From positions 620,001 through 684,000 of the forward strand of contig NZ_CP049156.1 of the NCBI RefSeq assembly GCF_011493005.1: DNA of 64,000 nt, read 5' to 3'. A program made the position numbers and the translations under genes. The notes under the pieces are model-generated. The model was not told the origin of the DNA, did no database searches, and saw nothing but the letters and a program-made list of their open reading frames with translations. The DNA is from Caballeronia sp. SBC1 (GTDB lineage: Bacteria; Pseudomonadota; Gammaproteobacteria; Burkholderiales; Burkholderiaceae). Positions 55,064 to 64,000 of this stretch are shown in pieces. Numbering within the stretch: position 1 is the stretch's first letter; every line of letters starts with the position of its first letter.

Positions 55064-56137
55064 TCAAAGCAGCGGCAGCAGTTCCGGCGGATGATGCTTG
55101 AGCGTATGCCGCGCTTCGCGGAAGTCCGGAAAAATGGATTCGACGGTGTGCCAGAATCGCGCACTGTGATTCATCTCGCGAAGATGCGCGAGCTCGTGAG
55201 CAACAACGTAATCAATGACATGCACGGGGAAATGAATCAGCCGCCAGTTGAGGCGGATCTTGCCTTCGCTGGAACAACTGCCCCAGCGCGTAGCCGCCGA
55301 CGACAACGCATACGCCCTGAACTCCACGCCCAATTTGGCCGCATACACCGGCAGCCGCTCGCCGAAAACCTGCAAAGCCTGAACATGCAGCCAGCGTTGC
55401 ACACGCTCGCGAATGAGCTGAACATCTGCCAGTGCGGGAAGGCCGAGCCAGAGCACGCCACTGTCGGTATCGAAGGCTGGCTGGGTCGCGCTTTTGCCCG
55501 TCGTACCCGGGGCAGAGGTCATCATGACGCTGATGGTCTGCCCGAGATACGGAAGCTGCGCGCCGTCCTTCCATTCAATCCGGGGCACCACGCGTTGTTC
55601 CACGCGCGTTTGCCACTCAGTGAGCTTCTTGACGATCCACTTTTCCTTCTCGGCAATCGCGCTTTCTATTGCTCCGATCGTCACCCAGCGCGGCGCGGTA
55701 ATGGCAAGACCGGTACCGTCGATAGTGAAGCCGATCGTCCGGCGCGACGAACGTTTCAAGCGGTAATTGAGCATCTGCGAACCGAGCACGAGTTGCCGGT
55801 TGCGCGCGCCATCGGGCGCACCGGGTGCACGTAATGGCGGCGAGAAAGGGCTGGCGGTCTCGGTTGTATCGGTCGGCGCGATGTCGCCACGCAATGTTGC
55901 AGGCATGGCGGGGGCAGGTGCGGCAGGAATGGCGGGCGATTGTGCCGCACTCGACAGCCTTGGCTCACTGGGGAGGTTGAGCGGCAGGTCGAGTTGCGGG
56001 TTGTCGAGCGCGGCAGCGGGACGCTGTCGCGGGGGAGTCTTCTGCATCGGCTCAGCTTGGCGCACGCGGCGCAGGAATGACGGGAAGAACGACACTAACG
56101 ATAGAAACAAACGTAACGGACGTAACGATAACGACAC
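55064..56137 (-). CDS. YgjP-like metal-dependent hydrolase (M48/WLM-type metallopeptidase)
   Basis: A protein of up to 357 aa with a zinc-protease signature HELAHLREMNHSARFW near the C-terminus (HExxH plus a third His), preceded by LSSAATRWGSCSSEGKIRLN, characteristic of the YgjP/DUF45 family. The first ~110 residues are Pro/Ala-rich and look disordered. The start is uncertain: GTG at 56137 lies 7 bp after plsC, and an ATG at 56047 would shorten it by 30 residues; neither has a strong ribosome-binding site. The substrate is unknown. Confidence 0.87.
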   Translation of the reverse strand: MSLSLRPLRLFLSLVSFFPSFLRRVRQAEPMQKTPPRQRPAAALDNPQLDLPLNLPSEPRLSSAAQSPAIPAAPAPAMPATLRGDIAPTDTTETASPFSPPLRAPGAPDGARNRQLVLGSQMLNYRLKRSSRRTIGFTIDGTGLAITAPRWVTIGAIESAIAEKEKWIVKKLTEWQTRVEQRVVPRIEWKDGAQLPYLGQTISVMMTSAPGTTGKSATQPAFDTDSGVLWLGLPALADVQLIRERVQRWLHVQALQVFGERLPVYAAKLGVEFRAYALSSAATRWGSCSSEGKIRLNWRLIHFPVHVIDYVVAHELAHLREMNHSARFWHTVESIFPDFREARHTLKHHPPELLPLL

Positions 56138-56143
56138 CTGGGT

Positions 56144-56965
56144 CTACAGACCGGTAGCCGCGCCGTGAGACTTGGACTCCGAATCAGACTTGGAGTCGGA
56201 GTTGGACTCCGAATCAGACTCAGCGGCGAAACGATCGGCGGGACCGTACGAGCCCGGATCAATACGACGCATTTCCGTTTCGATCCAGCGCTCCACGCGC
56301 AGGTTGACTTCTTCCGGCGTGAGGCCTGTCGTGTCAATCGGACGACCGATTGACATAGTGACTATACCCGCATATTTGAGAAACGATTTTCGCGGCCATA
56401 CGTGCCCCGCGTTGTGGGCAATAGGGACGACCGGTGCGCCCGCCGCGCACGCGAAGCGCGCACCGCCGGACTTGTACTTGCCCTGATGGCCCACACGGGT
56501 ACGTGTGCCTTCCGGGAACATGATGACCCACGCCCCCTCGGCCATGCGCTCGCGTCCTTGCCGCGCTACCGATGCAAACGCGTCCTTGCCCTGACGCCGA
56601 TCGATATGCACCATCTTCAGCATGCCCATGGTCCAGCCGAAGAACGGCACGAACAGCAACTCACGCTTGAACACATAGCAGAGCGGACGTGGCATCAAAG
56701 CAGGAAATGCCAGTGTTTCCCAAGCGGACTGATGCTTCGACAACAGCACGGCCGGACCGTTGGGGAGGTTCTCCATGCCTTCGATCTGATAGCGGATGCC
56801 GTTCAGATATTGCATTACCACAATGCACGACTTGCACCAGTACGCCGCCATCCAGTAGCGCTTTTCAGCGCGCATGAACGGGAACACGAGGAAGCACGCA
56901 CACGCGTACGGCACCGTATAAACGACGAAAAAAACCATCAACAACAGCGAACGAATGAAGCGCAT
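56144..56965 (-). CDS. plsC: 1-acyl-sn-glycerol-3-phosphate acyltransferase
   Basis: A 273-aa membrane enzyme that converts lysophosphatidate to phosphatidate in phospholipid synthesis. It has an N-terminal hydrophobic segment (LLLMVFFVVYTVPYACACFL) and the catalytic motif SKHQSAWETLAFP, in which the usual HX4D appears as HX4E. FPEGTRTR and PVVPIAHNAG also follow the family. The C-terminus carries a low-complexity acidic Ser-Asp-Glu tail (SDSESNSDSKSDSESKS) encoded by short direct repeats, an unusual addition to the family. Confidence 0.94.
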   Translation of the reverse strand: MRFIRSLLLMVFFVVYTVPYACACFLVFPFMRAEKRYWMAAYWCKSCIVVMQYLNGIRYQIEGMENLPNGPAVLLSKHQSAWETLAFPALMPRPLCYVFKRELLFVPFFGWTMGMLKMVHIDRRQGKDAFASVARQGRERMAEGAWVIMFPEGTRTRVGHQGKYKSGGARFACAAGAPVVPIAHNAGHVWPRKSFLKYAGIVTMSIGRPIDTTGLTPEEVNLRVERWIETEMRRIDPGSYGPADRFAAESDSESNSDSKSDSESKSHGAATGL

Positions 56966-57023
56966 CGGCTTGAATAAGTCTTATGTGATGTGACGAAAAA
57001 ACCCCGGTTTCAGGTCAGTCAGG

Positions 57024-57587
57024 TCAGTCGTGGTGTGCGGCGAGGAAGTCGAGCGCGAAGGTGCGCAAGTCGTCGTGTACCTTTGTATTCGGCGGCAGAT
57101 TGCCCGCTGCCAGCGTTTTACGCCCCTTGCCGGTCAGCACCAGATGCGGCGCGAAGCCGAGCGCCGCGCCTGCCTGCAGATCGCGCAGCGAGTCGCCGAC
57201 CATGGGTGTTTCAGAGGGATCGATCTCGAAGCGCTCCACGATCTGCTGCAACATGCCGGGCTTCGGCTTGCGGCACTCGCACTCGTCTTCCTGCGTGTGC
57301 GGGCAGAAAAACACGGCGTCTATGCGGCCACCCACTGCCGCCGCCGCCCGGTTCATTTTTTCGTGCATTGCGTTGAGCGCAGCCATGTCGAACAGACCAC
57401 GGCCTATACCCGATTGATTCGAAGCGATCGCCACGCGGTAGCCGGCCTGATTCAAACGCGCGATCGCTTCCAGGCTGCCGGGGATGGCAACCCATTCATC
57501 GGGCGACTTGATGAAAGCGTCCGAGTCGACGTTGACCACGCCGTCACGATCGAGAACTACCAGCCTCTTGTTTGCGTTGGTCGGCAT
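57024..57587 (-). CDS. gmhB: D-glycero-beta-D-manno-heptose 1,7-bisphosphate 7-phosphatase
   Basis: A HAD-family phosphatase of 187 aa from MPTNANKRLVVLDRDGVVNV, with the catalytic Asp-x-Asp in LDRDG and the GmhB zinc loop CPHTQEDECECRKPKPGM. MVGDSLRDLQAGAALGF is the metal-binding third motif. It removes the 7-phosphate in synthesis of ADP-heptose for the LPS inner core. Another possible start at 57599 overlaps the glyS stop (TGATG) and would add four residues; neither start has a clear ribosome-binding site. Confidence 0.93.
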   Translation of the reverse strand: MPTNANKRLVVLDRDGVVNVDSDAFIKSPDEWVAIPGSLEAIARLNQAGYRVAIASNQSGIGRGLFDMAALNAMHEKMNRAAAAVGGRIDAVFFCPHTQEDECECRKPKPGMLQQIVERFEIDPSETPMVGDSLRDLQAGAALGFAPHLVLTGKGRKTLAAGNLPPNTKVHDDLRTFALDFLAAHHD

Positions 57588-57598
57588 GGTGTGGCGCA

Positions 57599-59698
57599 TC
57601 AGGCGGCAAGCTTCGAAATGTCCGCGACGCAATTCATCTGCTGATGCAGTGCGCCGAGAAGTGCCAGACGATTACTTCGCAGTGCCGGATCTTCGGCGTT
57701 CACCATCACGTCGTTGAAGAAAGTATCCACGGCGTCGCGCAAAGCGGACAGCGCCGACAGCGCTTCCGTGTAGTTGCGCTCAGCCAGTTGCGTTTGGACG
57801 CGCGGTGCAACTTGCTCGAGCTGCGCGTACAGCGCCTTTTCAGCAGCTTCTTGAAGCAGGGCAGGCTGCACGCTGGACGGAACGCCTTCCGCTGACTTCT
57901 TCAGGATATTCGAGATGCGTTTGTTCGCCGCGGCAAGCGATGCGGCTTCCGGCAACGACGCGAACTCGCGCACCGCGTCCAGACGCGCGACGATGTCATC
58001 CAGGCGCGTGGGGTTCAGGCTCAGCACCGCGTCGATTTCAAGTGCATTGAAACCGCGCTCACGCAGCACGCCGCGCAGCCGGTCCATGAAAAACGCGTAG
58101 AGGGCTTCGGTTGAATCGATGACTTGCGGCATATCGGCGAATTGCTTGTACGCGGTGCGCAGCAAGTCGAACAGGTCGATGGCAAGGCGTTTTTCCAGCA
58201 GGATGCGCAACACGCCGAGCGCGTGACGGCGCAGCGCGAACGGATCTTTCTCGCCGGTTGGCTGCAGGCCAATGCCCCAGATACCAACGAGCGTTTCCAG
58301 TTTGTCGGCCAAAGCGACAGCGCTGCTCACGCCGGTGGACGGGGTTTCATCGCCGGAGAAACGCGGCTGATAATGTTCCGAACACGCGAGCGCAACTTCT
58401 TCCGGCTCGCCGTCGTGGCGCGCGTAGTACGTGCCCATGGTCCCCTGCAATTCCGGGAATTCGCCGACCATGTCGGTGATCAGGTCGGCCTTCGCGAGCA
58501 GGGCGGCGCGCTTCGTGACGGTTGCATCCACGCCGATCATGGGCGCGATTTCGCCGGCCAGCGCTTCAAGCCGCTGCACGCGTTGCAACTGCGAACCGAG
58601 CTTGTTGTGATACACCACGTTCGCGAGCAGCGGCACGCGGTCGCCGAGGCGTTTCTTCTTGTCCTGCTCGAAGAAGAACTTGGCGTCGGCCAGACGCGGG
58701 CGCACCACGCGTTCGTTGCCTTCCACAATATCGCCCGGCGTTTGCGTGTCGATGTTCGACACAATCAGGAAACGCGAACGCAGCTTGCCGTGCTCGTCAG
58801 TCAGCGCGAAATACTTCTGGTTCGTCTGCATGGTGAGGATCAGGCATTCCTGCGGCACTTGCAGGAACGACTCGTCGAAACGGCATTGATACACGACCGG
58901 CCATTCGACCAGCGCATTCACTTCGTCCAGTAACGACTCGGGCATGACCACGCGATCTTCGCCCGCGAACGCCAGCAATTGAGTGCGGATGGATTCGCGG
59001 CGGTCGTCGAAATTCGCTACGACCTTGCCCTTCGAGCGCAGGGTGTCGGCGTAATCGTCGGCGTGCGTGATCGCGACAATCCCTTCCGACATGAAGCGAT
59101 GCCCCAGCGTAGTGTCGCCGGAGTCGATGCCGAGTGCGCTCACCGGCACGATATGACGGCCATGCAATGCGATCAGTCCATGCACCGGCCGTACGAACTG
59201 CACGCTAGTGCCGTCGGGGCGCTGATAGGTCATCACCTTCGGGATTGGCAATTTGCCGAGCGTTTCTTGCAGAGCGATCTGCAGGCCGTCGGCAAGCGTT
59301 GCACCGGGCGCTGCGTAGCGCAGGAAAAACGCTTCGGCCTTGCCATCTTGCGCGCGTTCGAGATCGCCAATGGGGAAGTCGGGGAAACCCAGCGCCGCGA
59401 GTTTCTTCGCGAGCGGCGCGGTAGGCTGGCCGTCTTTGTCCAGTGCGACGGAAACCGGCAGCACCTTCTCGCGCACTTGCCGTTCCGGCGCGACCGCGCG
59501 CACGTTCTTGATAAGCACGGCGAGACGTCGCGGCGTGGCGTATTTTTCAAAACTCGCTTCGCCTTCAATCAGGTCGCGCGCGGCAAGCCGCTGCACAATA
59601 CCTTCGGCAAACGAGGTGCCCAGGCGCGCGAGCGCTTTCGGCGGAAGTTCTTCGGTCCGCAGCTCGACGAGCAGCGATGCAAGATTGGTTTCGGTCAT
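57599..59698 (-). CDS. glyS: Glycine--tRNA ligase beta subunit
   Basis: A 699-aa subunit of the alpha2beta2 glycyl-tRNA synthetase. The N-terminus [20 protein letters not shown] and the internal [20 protein letters not shown] and [20 protein letters not shown] are typical. The C-terminal part holds the anticodon-binding region. It begins 18 bp after glyQ in an operon glyQ-glyS-gmhB, and probably on to plsC. Confidence 0.97.
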   Translation of the reverse strand: MTETNLASLLVELRTEELPPKALARLGTSFAEGIVQRLAARDLIEGEASFEKYATPRRLAVLIKNVRAVAPERQVREKVLPVSVALDKDGQPTAPLAKKLAALGFPDFPIGDLERAQDGKAEAFFLRYAAPGATLADGLQIALQETLGKLPIPKVMTYQRPDGTSVQFVRPVHGLIALHGRHIVPVSALGIDSGDTTLGHRFMSEGIVAITHADDYADTLRSKGKVVANFDDRRESIRTQLLAFAGEDRVVMPESLLDEVNALVEWPVVYQCRFDESFLQVPQECLILTMQTNQKYFALTDEHGKLRSRFLIVSNIDTQTPGDIVEGNERVVRPRLADAKFFFEQDKKKRLGDRVPLLANVVYHNKLGSQLQRVQRLEALAGEIAPMIGVDATVTKRAALLAKADLITDMVGEFPELQGTMGTYYARHDGEPEEVALACSEHYQPRFSGDETPSTGVSSAVALADKLETLVGIWGIGLQPTGEKDPFALRRHALGVLRILLEKRLAIDLFDLLRTAYKQFADMPQVIDSTEALYAFFMDRLRGVLRERGFNALEIDAVLSLNPTRLDDIVARLDAVREFASLPEAASLAAANKRISNILKKSAEGVPSSVQPALLQEAAEKALYAQLEQVAPRVQTQLAERNYTEALSALSALRDAVDTFFNDVMVNAEDPALRSNRLALLGALHQQMNCVADISKLAA

Positions 59699-59716
59699 TG
59701 TTATGTCGTGCTCTGG

Positions 59717-60724
59717 TCAGGCCTGATCGATATTGCGCTCGACCTTCAGCGCCGGCGCCCACGCGGGCTTGGCGGCCTCTTGCGCGTCGGTGATGAGTCC
59801 GGCTGCGGCGTGTACGGGATTGCCCAGCATTGGGAAACCGAGCGCTTCACGCGACTCGTAATAACCCTTCGCGACTGCACGCGACAAGTCGCGAATCCGG
59901 CCGATATACGCCGCGCGCTCCGTCACCGAAATCGCGCCGCGCGCGTCCAGCAAGTTGAACGTGTGGCCGGCTTTCAGCACGAGCTCATACGCAGGCAGCG
60001 AGAGCTTCGCTTCAATCATCTTCTGTGCTTCGGCTTCGTAGCTCTTGAAGAACGTGAACAGCAAGTCGACGTTCGCGTGCTCGAAGTTGTAGGTGGATTG
60101 CTCGACTTCGTTTTGGTGATACACGTCGCCATAGGTCAGGCGCCGGAGTTCGCGACCGTTCGGAGTGTCCTCCTCCCATTCGGTCCACACGAGGTCGTAC
60201 ACGTTTTCCACTTTCTGCAGGTACATGGCGAGCCGTTCGAGACCGTAAGTGATCTCACCGAGCACCGGTTTGCAGTCGATACCACCGACTTGCTGGAAGT
60301 ACGTGAACTGCGTCACTTCCATGCCGTTCAACCAGACTTCCCAGCCGAGGCCCCATGCACCGAGCGTTGGATTTTCCCAGTCGTCTTCCACGAAACGCAC
60401 GTCGTTCTGCTTCAGGTCGAAGCCGAGCGCTTCAAGCGAGCCGAGGTACAAGTCGAGAATGTTTTCAGGCGCGGGTTTCAGCACCACCTGATACTGATAG
60501 TAGTGCTGCAGGCGGTTCGGGTTGTCGCCGTAACGGCCGTCCTTCGGACGCCGCGACGGTTGCACGTACGCCGCGCGCCACGGTTCCGGGCCGATGGCGC
60601 GCAGGAATGTGTGCACGTGCGAGGTGCCCGCGCCGACTTCCATGTCGATCGGCTGGAGAAGCGCGCAACCCTTGTTATCCCAATAGGATTGCAGCGTCAG
60701 GATGATTTGCTGAAAAGTGAGCAT
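59717..60724 (-). CDS. glyQ: Glycine--tRNA ligase alpha subunit
   Basis: A 335-aa catalytic subunit that activates glycine and charges tRNA-Gly with GlyS. Landmarks are [60 protein letters not shown] and [20 protein letters not shown]. It is somewhat longer than the Escherichia coli protein at the C-terminus. It is the first gene of the operon; no T-box or other leader could be recognised in the 180 bp upstream. Confidence 0.97.
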   Translation of the reverse strand: MLTFQQIILTLQSYWDNKGCALLQPIDMEVGAGTSHVHTFLRAIGPEPWRAAYVQPSRRPKDGRYGDNPNRLQHYYQYQVVLKPAPENILDLYLGSLEALGFDLKQNDVRFVEDDWENPTLGAWGLGWEVWLNGMEVTQFTYFQQVGGIDCKPVLGEITYGLERLAMYLQKVENVYDLVWTEWEEDTPNGRELRRLTYGDVYHQNEVEQSTYNFEHANVDLLFTFFKSYEAEAQKMIEAKLSLPAYELVLKAGHTFNLLDARGAISVTERAAYIGRIRDLSRAVAKGYYESREALGFPMLGNPVHAAAGLITDAQEAAKPAWAPALKVERNIDQA

Positions 60725-60906
60725 GAATGCCTTTGAAGCGTGCCTTCGAAGCTTGGGGCCATGGGCCGCCGCGGGGTCGAAGCGGACTGGAAAAATGCAC
60801 CGGCCGGAGGGCTAAAACGTTGAATTTTAGCGGGAATGAGGGTCTTGTGCGACTTTCCAGGGATGAACGGCGGACTCATCGGCCATTCGGCCGGTAAAAA
60901 CGGGGA

Positions 60907-61404
60907 TTATCCGTGGAGCCGTTTCGTCATCGGTACGCAATCCATGGTCAGGCCTCGCGGCGAGTGGTATTGCGCGATTTCATCGCCGTCGAAACCGAGT
61001 GCGCGATAGAACGGCGCGGCGTTCAGCGTGGAGTCGAGCTTGAGTTCTCGCAGCCCCTGCGAGCGGGCGAGTGTTTCCAAATGACGCATCATGGCCGCAC
61101 CGATGCCGTGTTTCATATACGCCGGATGGACAAAAATCGCGTCGATTTTGCCGGTTTCGATGTCGATCATGCCGGTGCCCGCCACATGCTCGTCAACGGT
61201 TGCCACCAGGAAACGCTCTTCAACGGCATCGGCGAATGCTCGCGAGGCCGTGCCGCCGGTCCATTGCTCTAGTTGGTCCAGGGGATACGCGTTCACGCAT
61301 TCAGTCATCACGGCGGCGCGGCGGATCTCCCATGCTGCGTCCGCGTCTGCTCTAACGGCTTTGCGGATCGCGAACAGGGCTAGCTCAGGATTTTTTGGAA
61401 CCAT
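60907..61404 (-). CDS. GNAT-family N-acetyltransferase
   Basis: A protein of about 165 aa with the GNAT acetyl-CoA-binding motif DAIFVHPAYMKHGIGAAMMR and the following LKLDSTLNAAPFYRALGF. The substrate is not known. I chose MVPKNPELALFAIRK at 61404, which overlaps the lnt stop by 20 bp. ATGs at 61428 and 61449 are further inside lnt and less likely. The overlap suggests co-transcription with lnt. Confidence 0.87.
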   Translation of the reverse strand: MVPKNPELALFAIRKAVRADADAAWEIRRAAVMTECVNAYPLDQLEQWTGGTASRAFADAVEERFLVATVDEHVAGTGMIDIETGKIDAIFVHPAYMKHGIGAAMMRHLETLARSQGLRELKLDSTLNAAPFYRALGFDGDEIAQYHSPRGLTMDCVPMTKRLHG

Positions 61405-63100
61405 TGTTGTCAGGTTTGTTGCGGCCATTCCTGCCCGGCGCAAACGCAAATGCGAACGCCAGCAGCAACAGCGACACCACGATCACCGTCAAATTGCCGC
61501 TCGTGACATAGGGTGTCCGGCCGGACGTGCCCTGGACGGTGGCCTCAAGAGAACCGACCGTGTACACAGGCAACCGTGCCACTACAGTGCCATTCGCCGC
61601 AATCACTGCCGTCGTGCCGGTGTTGGTCGAGCGCAGCATTGGACGACCGGTTTCGATCGAACGCATGCGGGCCATTTGCAAATGCTGATCCAGCGCGATG
61701 GTGTCGCCGAACCATGCAAGATTCGTCGAATTCACCAGGATGCCCGCGGGCGCTTCCTGTTCGCGAATCGTCCGCGCGATCTCTTCACCGAAAATGTCTT
61801 CGTAGCAGATATCGACGGCAATCGGCTGGTTGTGTACGAAGAACGATTTCTGCACCGGTGGGCCGCGCCCGAGATCGCCGAGCGGAATGCCCATGAGCGC
61901 CACGAACCAGTGGAACCCTGTAGGCACGAATTCGCCGAATGGCACGAGATGATGTTTGTCATAGCGGTACACGTCCCGCTGGTTCGGCGTGATGCCGAAC
62001 AGGCTGTTCGTGTAGCCGGTTACGCGGCCTTCCGAAGCGGTCACGCCAATTGCGCCAAACAGAATGGACGAGTTGGTTGTATCGGAGAATTTGCGCAGCG
62101 CAAGCGCCAGGTCTGGAGGCACCTCGACGGCAAGAATGGGCAATGCCGTTTCTGGCGTGACAATGAGATCCGCAGGTTTTTCCGTGATCAGCTTTTTATA
62201 CAGCGCCAGCGATTGATCGACGCCTTCCTGTTCGAACTTCATCTCCTGCTTCACATCGCCTTGCAGTAGCCGGACGGTGAGCGGCGCGTTCGCCGGGATC
62301 GTCCATTCGACCAGCGACAACAACATGCCGGACGCAAGCAACACCACCGCGACGATGAACGGCGCGAGACGCGCAGCCTGCGACGTTTGCGCCGCTGAGT
62401 TGCGCCGAAAGCCGTAGAACCCCTGCACGAGCAACGCCGCCACGAGCCCCAGCACCCAGCCCACGCCATACACGCCCGCGACAGGTCCGAACCCCGACAG
62501 CGGGCCATCGACTTGGGCATATCCACTCGCAAGCCACGGGAAACCCGTGAACACCAGGCCGCGCAACCACTCGCCGAGCGCCCACGCGCTCGCAAAGGCA
62601 AACGCGCCGTGCCAGGTCGGCATGAAGCGCGGTTCATCGACGGGCACGGCAGCAGACGAGCCATTGTCTTCATAACGCGCACGGCCCGCGCACAGCGACC
62701 AGACCACGCCCGCCAACGCCGGATAGATCGCGAGGTACATGGAGAACAGCGCAACGGCCGCAGCCGCCAGCGGCGCCGCCATGCCGCCGTAGTCGTGCAT
62801 GCTGACGTACAGCCACCACACACCCGTCACGAAGTTGCCGAATCCAAATGCCCAGCCCGTCAACGCCGCGCCTTTCCAGCCGCTGGTGCGCGTGAGCCAC
62901 GCGAAGAACAGCGTGAAGATCACCAGTTCGACCCAGCCGCCGTGCGGCGTAGGCGCGAACGAAAGCGTATTTGCGGCGCCAAGCACGGCCGCGACGAGGT
63001 AATGCCAGAACGGCAAGGACTGAGCCGCGCCCGTGAGCTTTTTGGAGGACATCGGCTGGGAGCCGTTCCGTGAGGTGACAGGAGACGAAGAGTCGGCCAT
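61385..63100 (-). CDS. lnt: Apolipoprotein N-acyltransferase
   Basis: A 571-aa inner-membrane enzyme that adds the third acyl chain to the N-terminal Cys of lipoproteins. About seven N-terminal hydrophobic segments precede a periplasmic nitrilase-like domain. The catalytic triad is visible: Glu in VTPETALPIL, Lys in the region around RYDKHHLVPFGEF and Cys in VDICYEDIFGEE. In-frame ATGs at 63100 and 63052 are both possible starts. corC lies upstream on the same strand, the usual arrangement. Confidence 0.95.
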   Translation of the reverse strand: MADSSSPVTSRNGSQPMSSKKLTGAAQSLPFWHYLVAAVLGAANTLSFAPTPHGGWVELVIFTLFFAWLTRTSGWKGAALTGWAFGFGNFVTGVWWLYVSMHDYGGMAAPLAAAAVALFSMYLAIYPALAGVVWSLCAGRARYEDNGSSAAVPVDEPRFMPTWHGAFAFASAWALGEWLRGLVFTGFPWLASGYAQVDGPLSGFGPVAGVYGVGWVLGLVAALLVQGFYGFRRNSAAQTSQAARLAPFIVAVVLLASGMLLSLVEWTIPANAPLTVRLLQGDVKQEMKFEQEGVDQSLALYKKLITEKPADLIVTPETALPILAVEVPPDLALALRKFSDTTNSSILFGAIGVTASEGRVTGYTNSLFGITPNQRDVYRYDKHHLVPFGEFVPTGFHWFVALMGIPLGDLGRGPPVQKSFFVHNQPIAVDICYEDIFGEEIARTIREQEAPAGILVNSTNLAWFGDTIALDQHLQMARMRSIETGRPMLRSTNTGTTAVIAANGTVVARLPVYTVGSLEATVQGTSGRTPYVTSGNLTVIVVSLLLLAFAFAFAPGRNGRNKPDNNGSKKS

Positions 63101-63305
63101 GGATTACGGGTCGGCAAAAAAGTAAGCGAATGACGAAGCGTGACCGGCGCGCGTCATTTCACGAAAAAGGCGCAAAACGCCCGCATAGCCGTCCGGCACG
63201 CCACTGGCAGTCAACGCGTAGTGTGAACACGCAGTGTTACAGGCTTAAAGCAGGTCAGAGCCCGCTCAGCGGCGTACCAACGCGATCCAACGCATTCAAA
63301 CGCGC

Positions 63306-64000
63306 TCAATCGCGTTCGTCGTCGTGAACGCTGTCGCGGTGGTGGTTGCGCGAATTGCCGTCGAGCACGTTCGTATGGGGTGCGCGTCGTACACGCAGCA
63401 CGTGGATTTGGCGAGCGTCGCCACGCAGAATCTCGAACGCGAAGTCGTCAATCCGCACCTTCTCTCCGCGATGCGGCACACGTCCGAACCGATGCGTGAC
63501 CAGCCCGCCAATGGTGTCGACTTCGTCGTCGGAGTAATGCGTGCCGAACTGTTCGTTGAACTGCTCGATGCCAGTCAACGCACGCACACGGTGCGCGCCG
63601 TCCGGCGTCGCGATGATGTTGCCGGCTTCTTCGTCGAAGTCGTATTCGTCTTCGATGTCGCCAACAATTTGTTCCAGCACGTCTTCAATGGTGATCAGTC
63701 CAGCCACGCCGCCGTATTCATCAACGACGATGGCAATGTGATTCCGGTTCACACGGAAATCGTGCAGCAGGACGTTCAGTCGTTTCGATTCAGGGATGAA
63801 CACAGCGGGGCGAAGCATGCCGCGGACATCGAATTCTTCTTCGTGGTAATAGCGCAGCAAGTCTTTTGCAAGCAGCACGCCGATCACGTTGTCACGATTG
63901 CTTTCGAATACCGGATAGCGCGAGTGCGCTTTTTCGAGCATGAACGGAATGAACTGCTCGGGTGTTTCGGCAATGTTGATGGCGTCCATCTGGGCACGCG
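63306..64000 (-). CDS. corC: CorC/HlyC-type protein with CBS domains (magnesium/cobalt efflux), 5' part outside the window
   Basis: Residues from the first CBS domain onward are present (DAINIAETPEQFIPFMLEKA, then the second CBS domain with HIAIVVDEYGGVAGLITIED). The C-terminal CorC_HlyC transporter-associated domain follows (DEVDTIGGLVTHRFGRVPHR). The codons before the Met at 63989 (Arg-Ala-Gln) continue the frame to the window edge, matching the family's PRAQMDAI context, so the gene is cut off. It has no transmembrane DUF21 part here and so resembles the short CorC class. Its role in divalent-cation homeostasis is by family. Confidence 0.93.
   Translation of the reverse strand, partial: RAQMDAINIAETPEQFIPFMLEKAHSRYPVFESNRDNVIGVLLAKDLLRYYHEEEFDVRGMLRPAVFIPESKRLNVLLHDFRVNRNHIAIVVDEYGGVAGLITIEDVLEQIVGDIEDEYDFDEEAGNIIATPDGAHRVRALTGIEQFNEQFGTHYSDDEVDTIGGLVTHRFGRVPHRGEKVRIDDFAFEILRGDARQIHVLRVRRAPHTNVLDGNSRNHHRDSVHDDERD

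Noticed and set aside
58979..60736. Plus-strand open frame of 585 codons opposite glyS and glyQ
   Set aside because: It lies exactly opposite two well-supported housekeeping genes and has a shadow-like composition.

Overview
The window is high-GC chromosomal DNA from a betaproteobacterium of the Burkholderiaceae, most like Caballeronia/Paraburkholderia. This rests on recognisable protein families and gene orders: lptD-surA-pdxA-rsmA with divergent amgK-murU, hexR next to edd-eda, glyQ-glyS-gmhB-plsC, and corC-lnt. No database search was possible, so genus is inference. No rRNA, tRNA, CRISPR array or prophage was seen.

Layout. 1-2.9 kb: end of proA, a HemJ/CopD-family membrane protein, cutC on the minus strand, and a decayed copy of the hemJ 3' end. 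3.3-9.2 kb: a type I secretion operon (LapB-like ABC exporter with a degenerate C39 domain, HlyD-type adaptor, TolC-family outer-membrane protein with a 22-copy Ala-Gln-Gln tract). 9.8-13.9 kb: a YadA-type trimeric autotransporter adhesin. 14.1-19.9 kb: an Entner-Doudoroff/gluconate module (hexR divergent from edd-eda, then a gluconate permease and gluconokinase), with two matching HexR-like palindromes between hexR and edd. 20.3-39.6 kb: a family of three Ig-like-repeat proteins with a common C-terminal domain. They are a giant of 2345 aa, a second giant (2637 aa when reconstructed) split by an IS21-family element, and a 308-aa miniature. 39.7-49.7 kb: purB, a FitAB/VapBC-type toxin-antitoxin pair, murU-amgK, and lptD-surA-pdxA-rsmA. 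50-54.3 kb: a porin, then a LysR-type regulator broken by a second insertion sequence. 54.3-64 kb: a minus-strand housekeeping block (small ORF, gloA, YgjP-like peptidase, plsC, gmhB, glyS, glyQ, GNAT, lnt, and corC running off the edge).

The part most worth study is the cell-surface system. The type I exporter at 3-9 kb is the natural candidate to secrete the three Ig-repeat proteins at 20-39 kb. Those proteins have no Sec signal and no RTX nonapeptides. They end in the same ~120-170 residue domain, which I infer carries the secretion signal. Each 'B' Ig repeat carries one cysteine in the same place, which is unusual for type I substrates. The two giant genes are a tandem duplication with shared terminators. 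Their first 1264 bp differ at a single base, while their upstream regions are clearly diverged, which points to gene conversion. Removing the IS21 element and one 5-bp target duplication restores the reading frame exactly. Removing the second IS and one TA restores the LysR gene in the same way.
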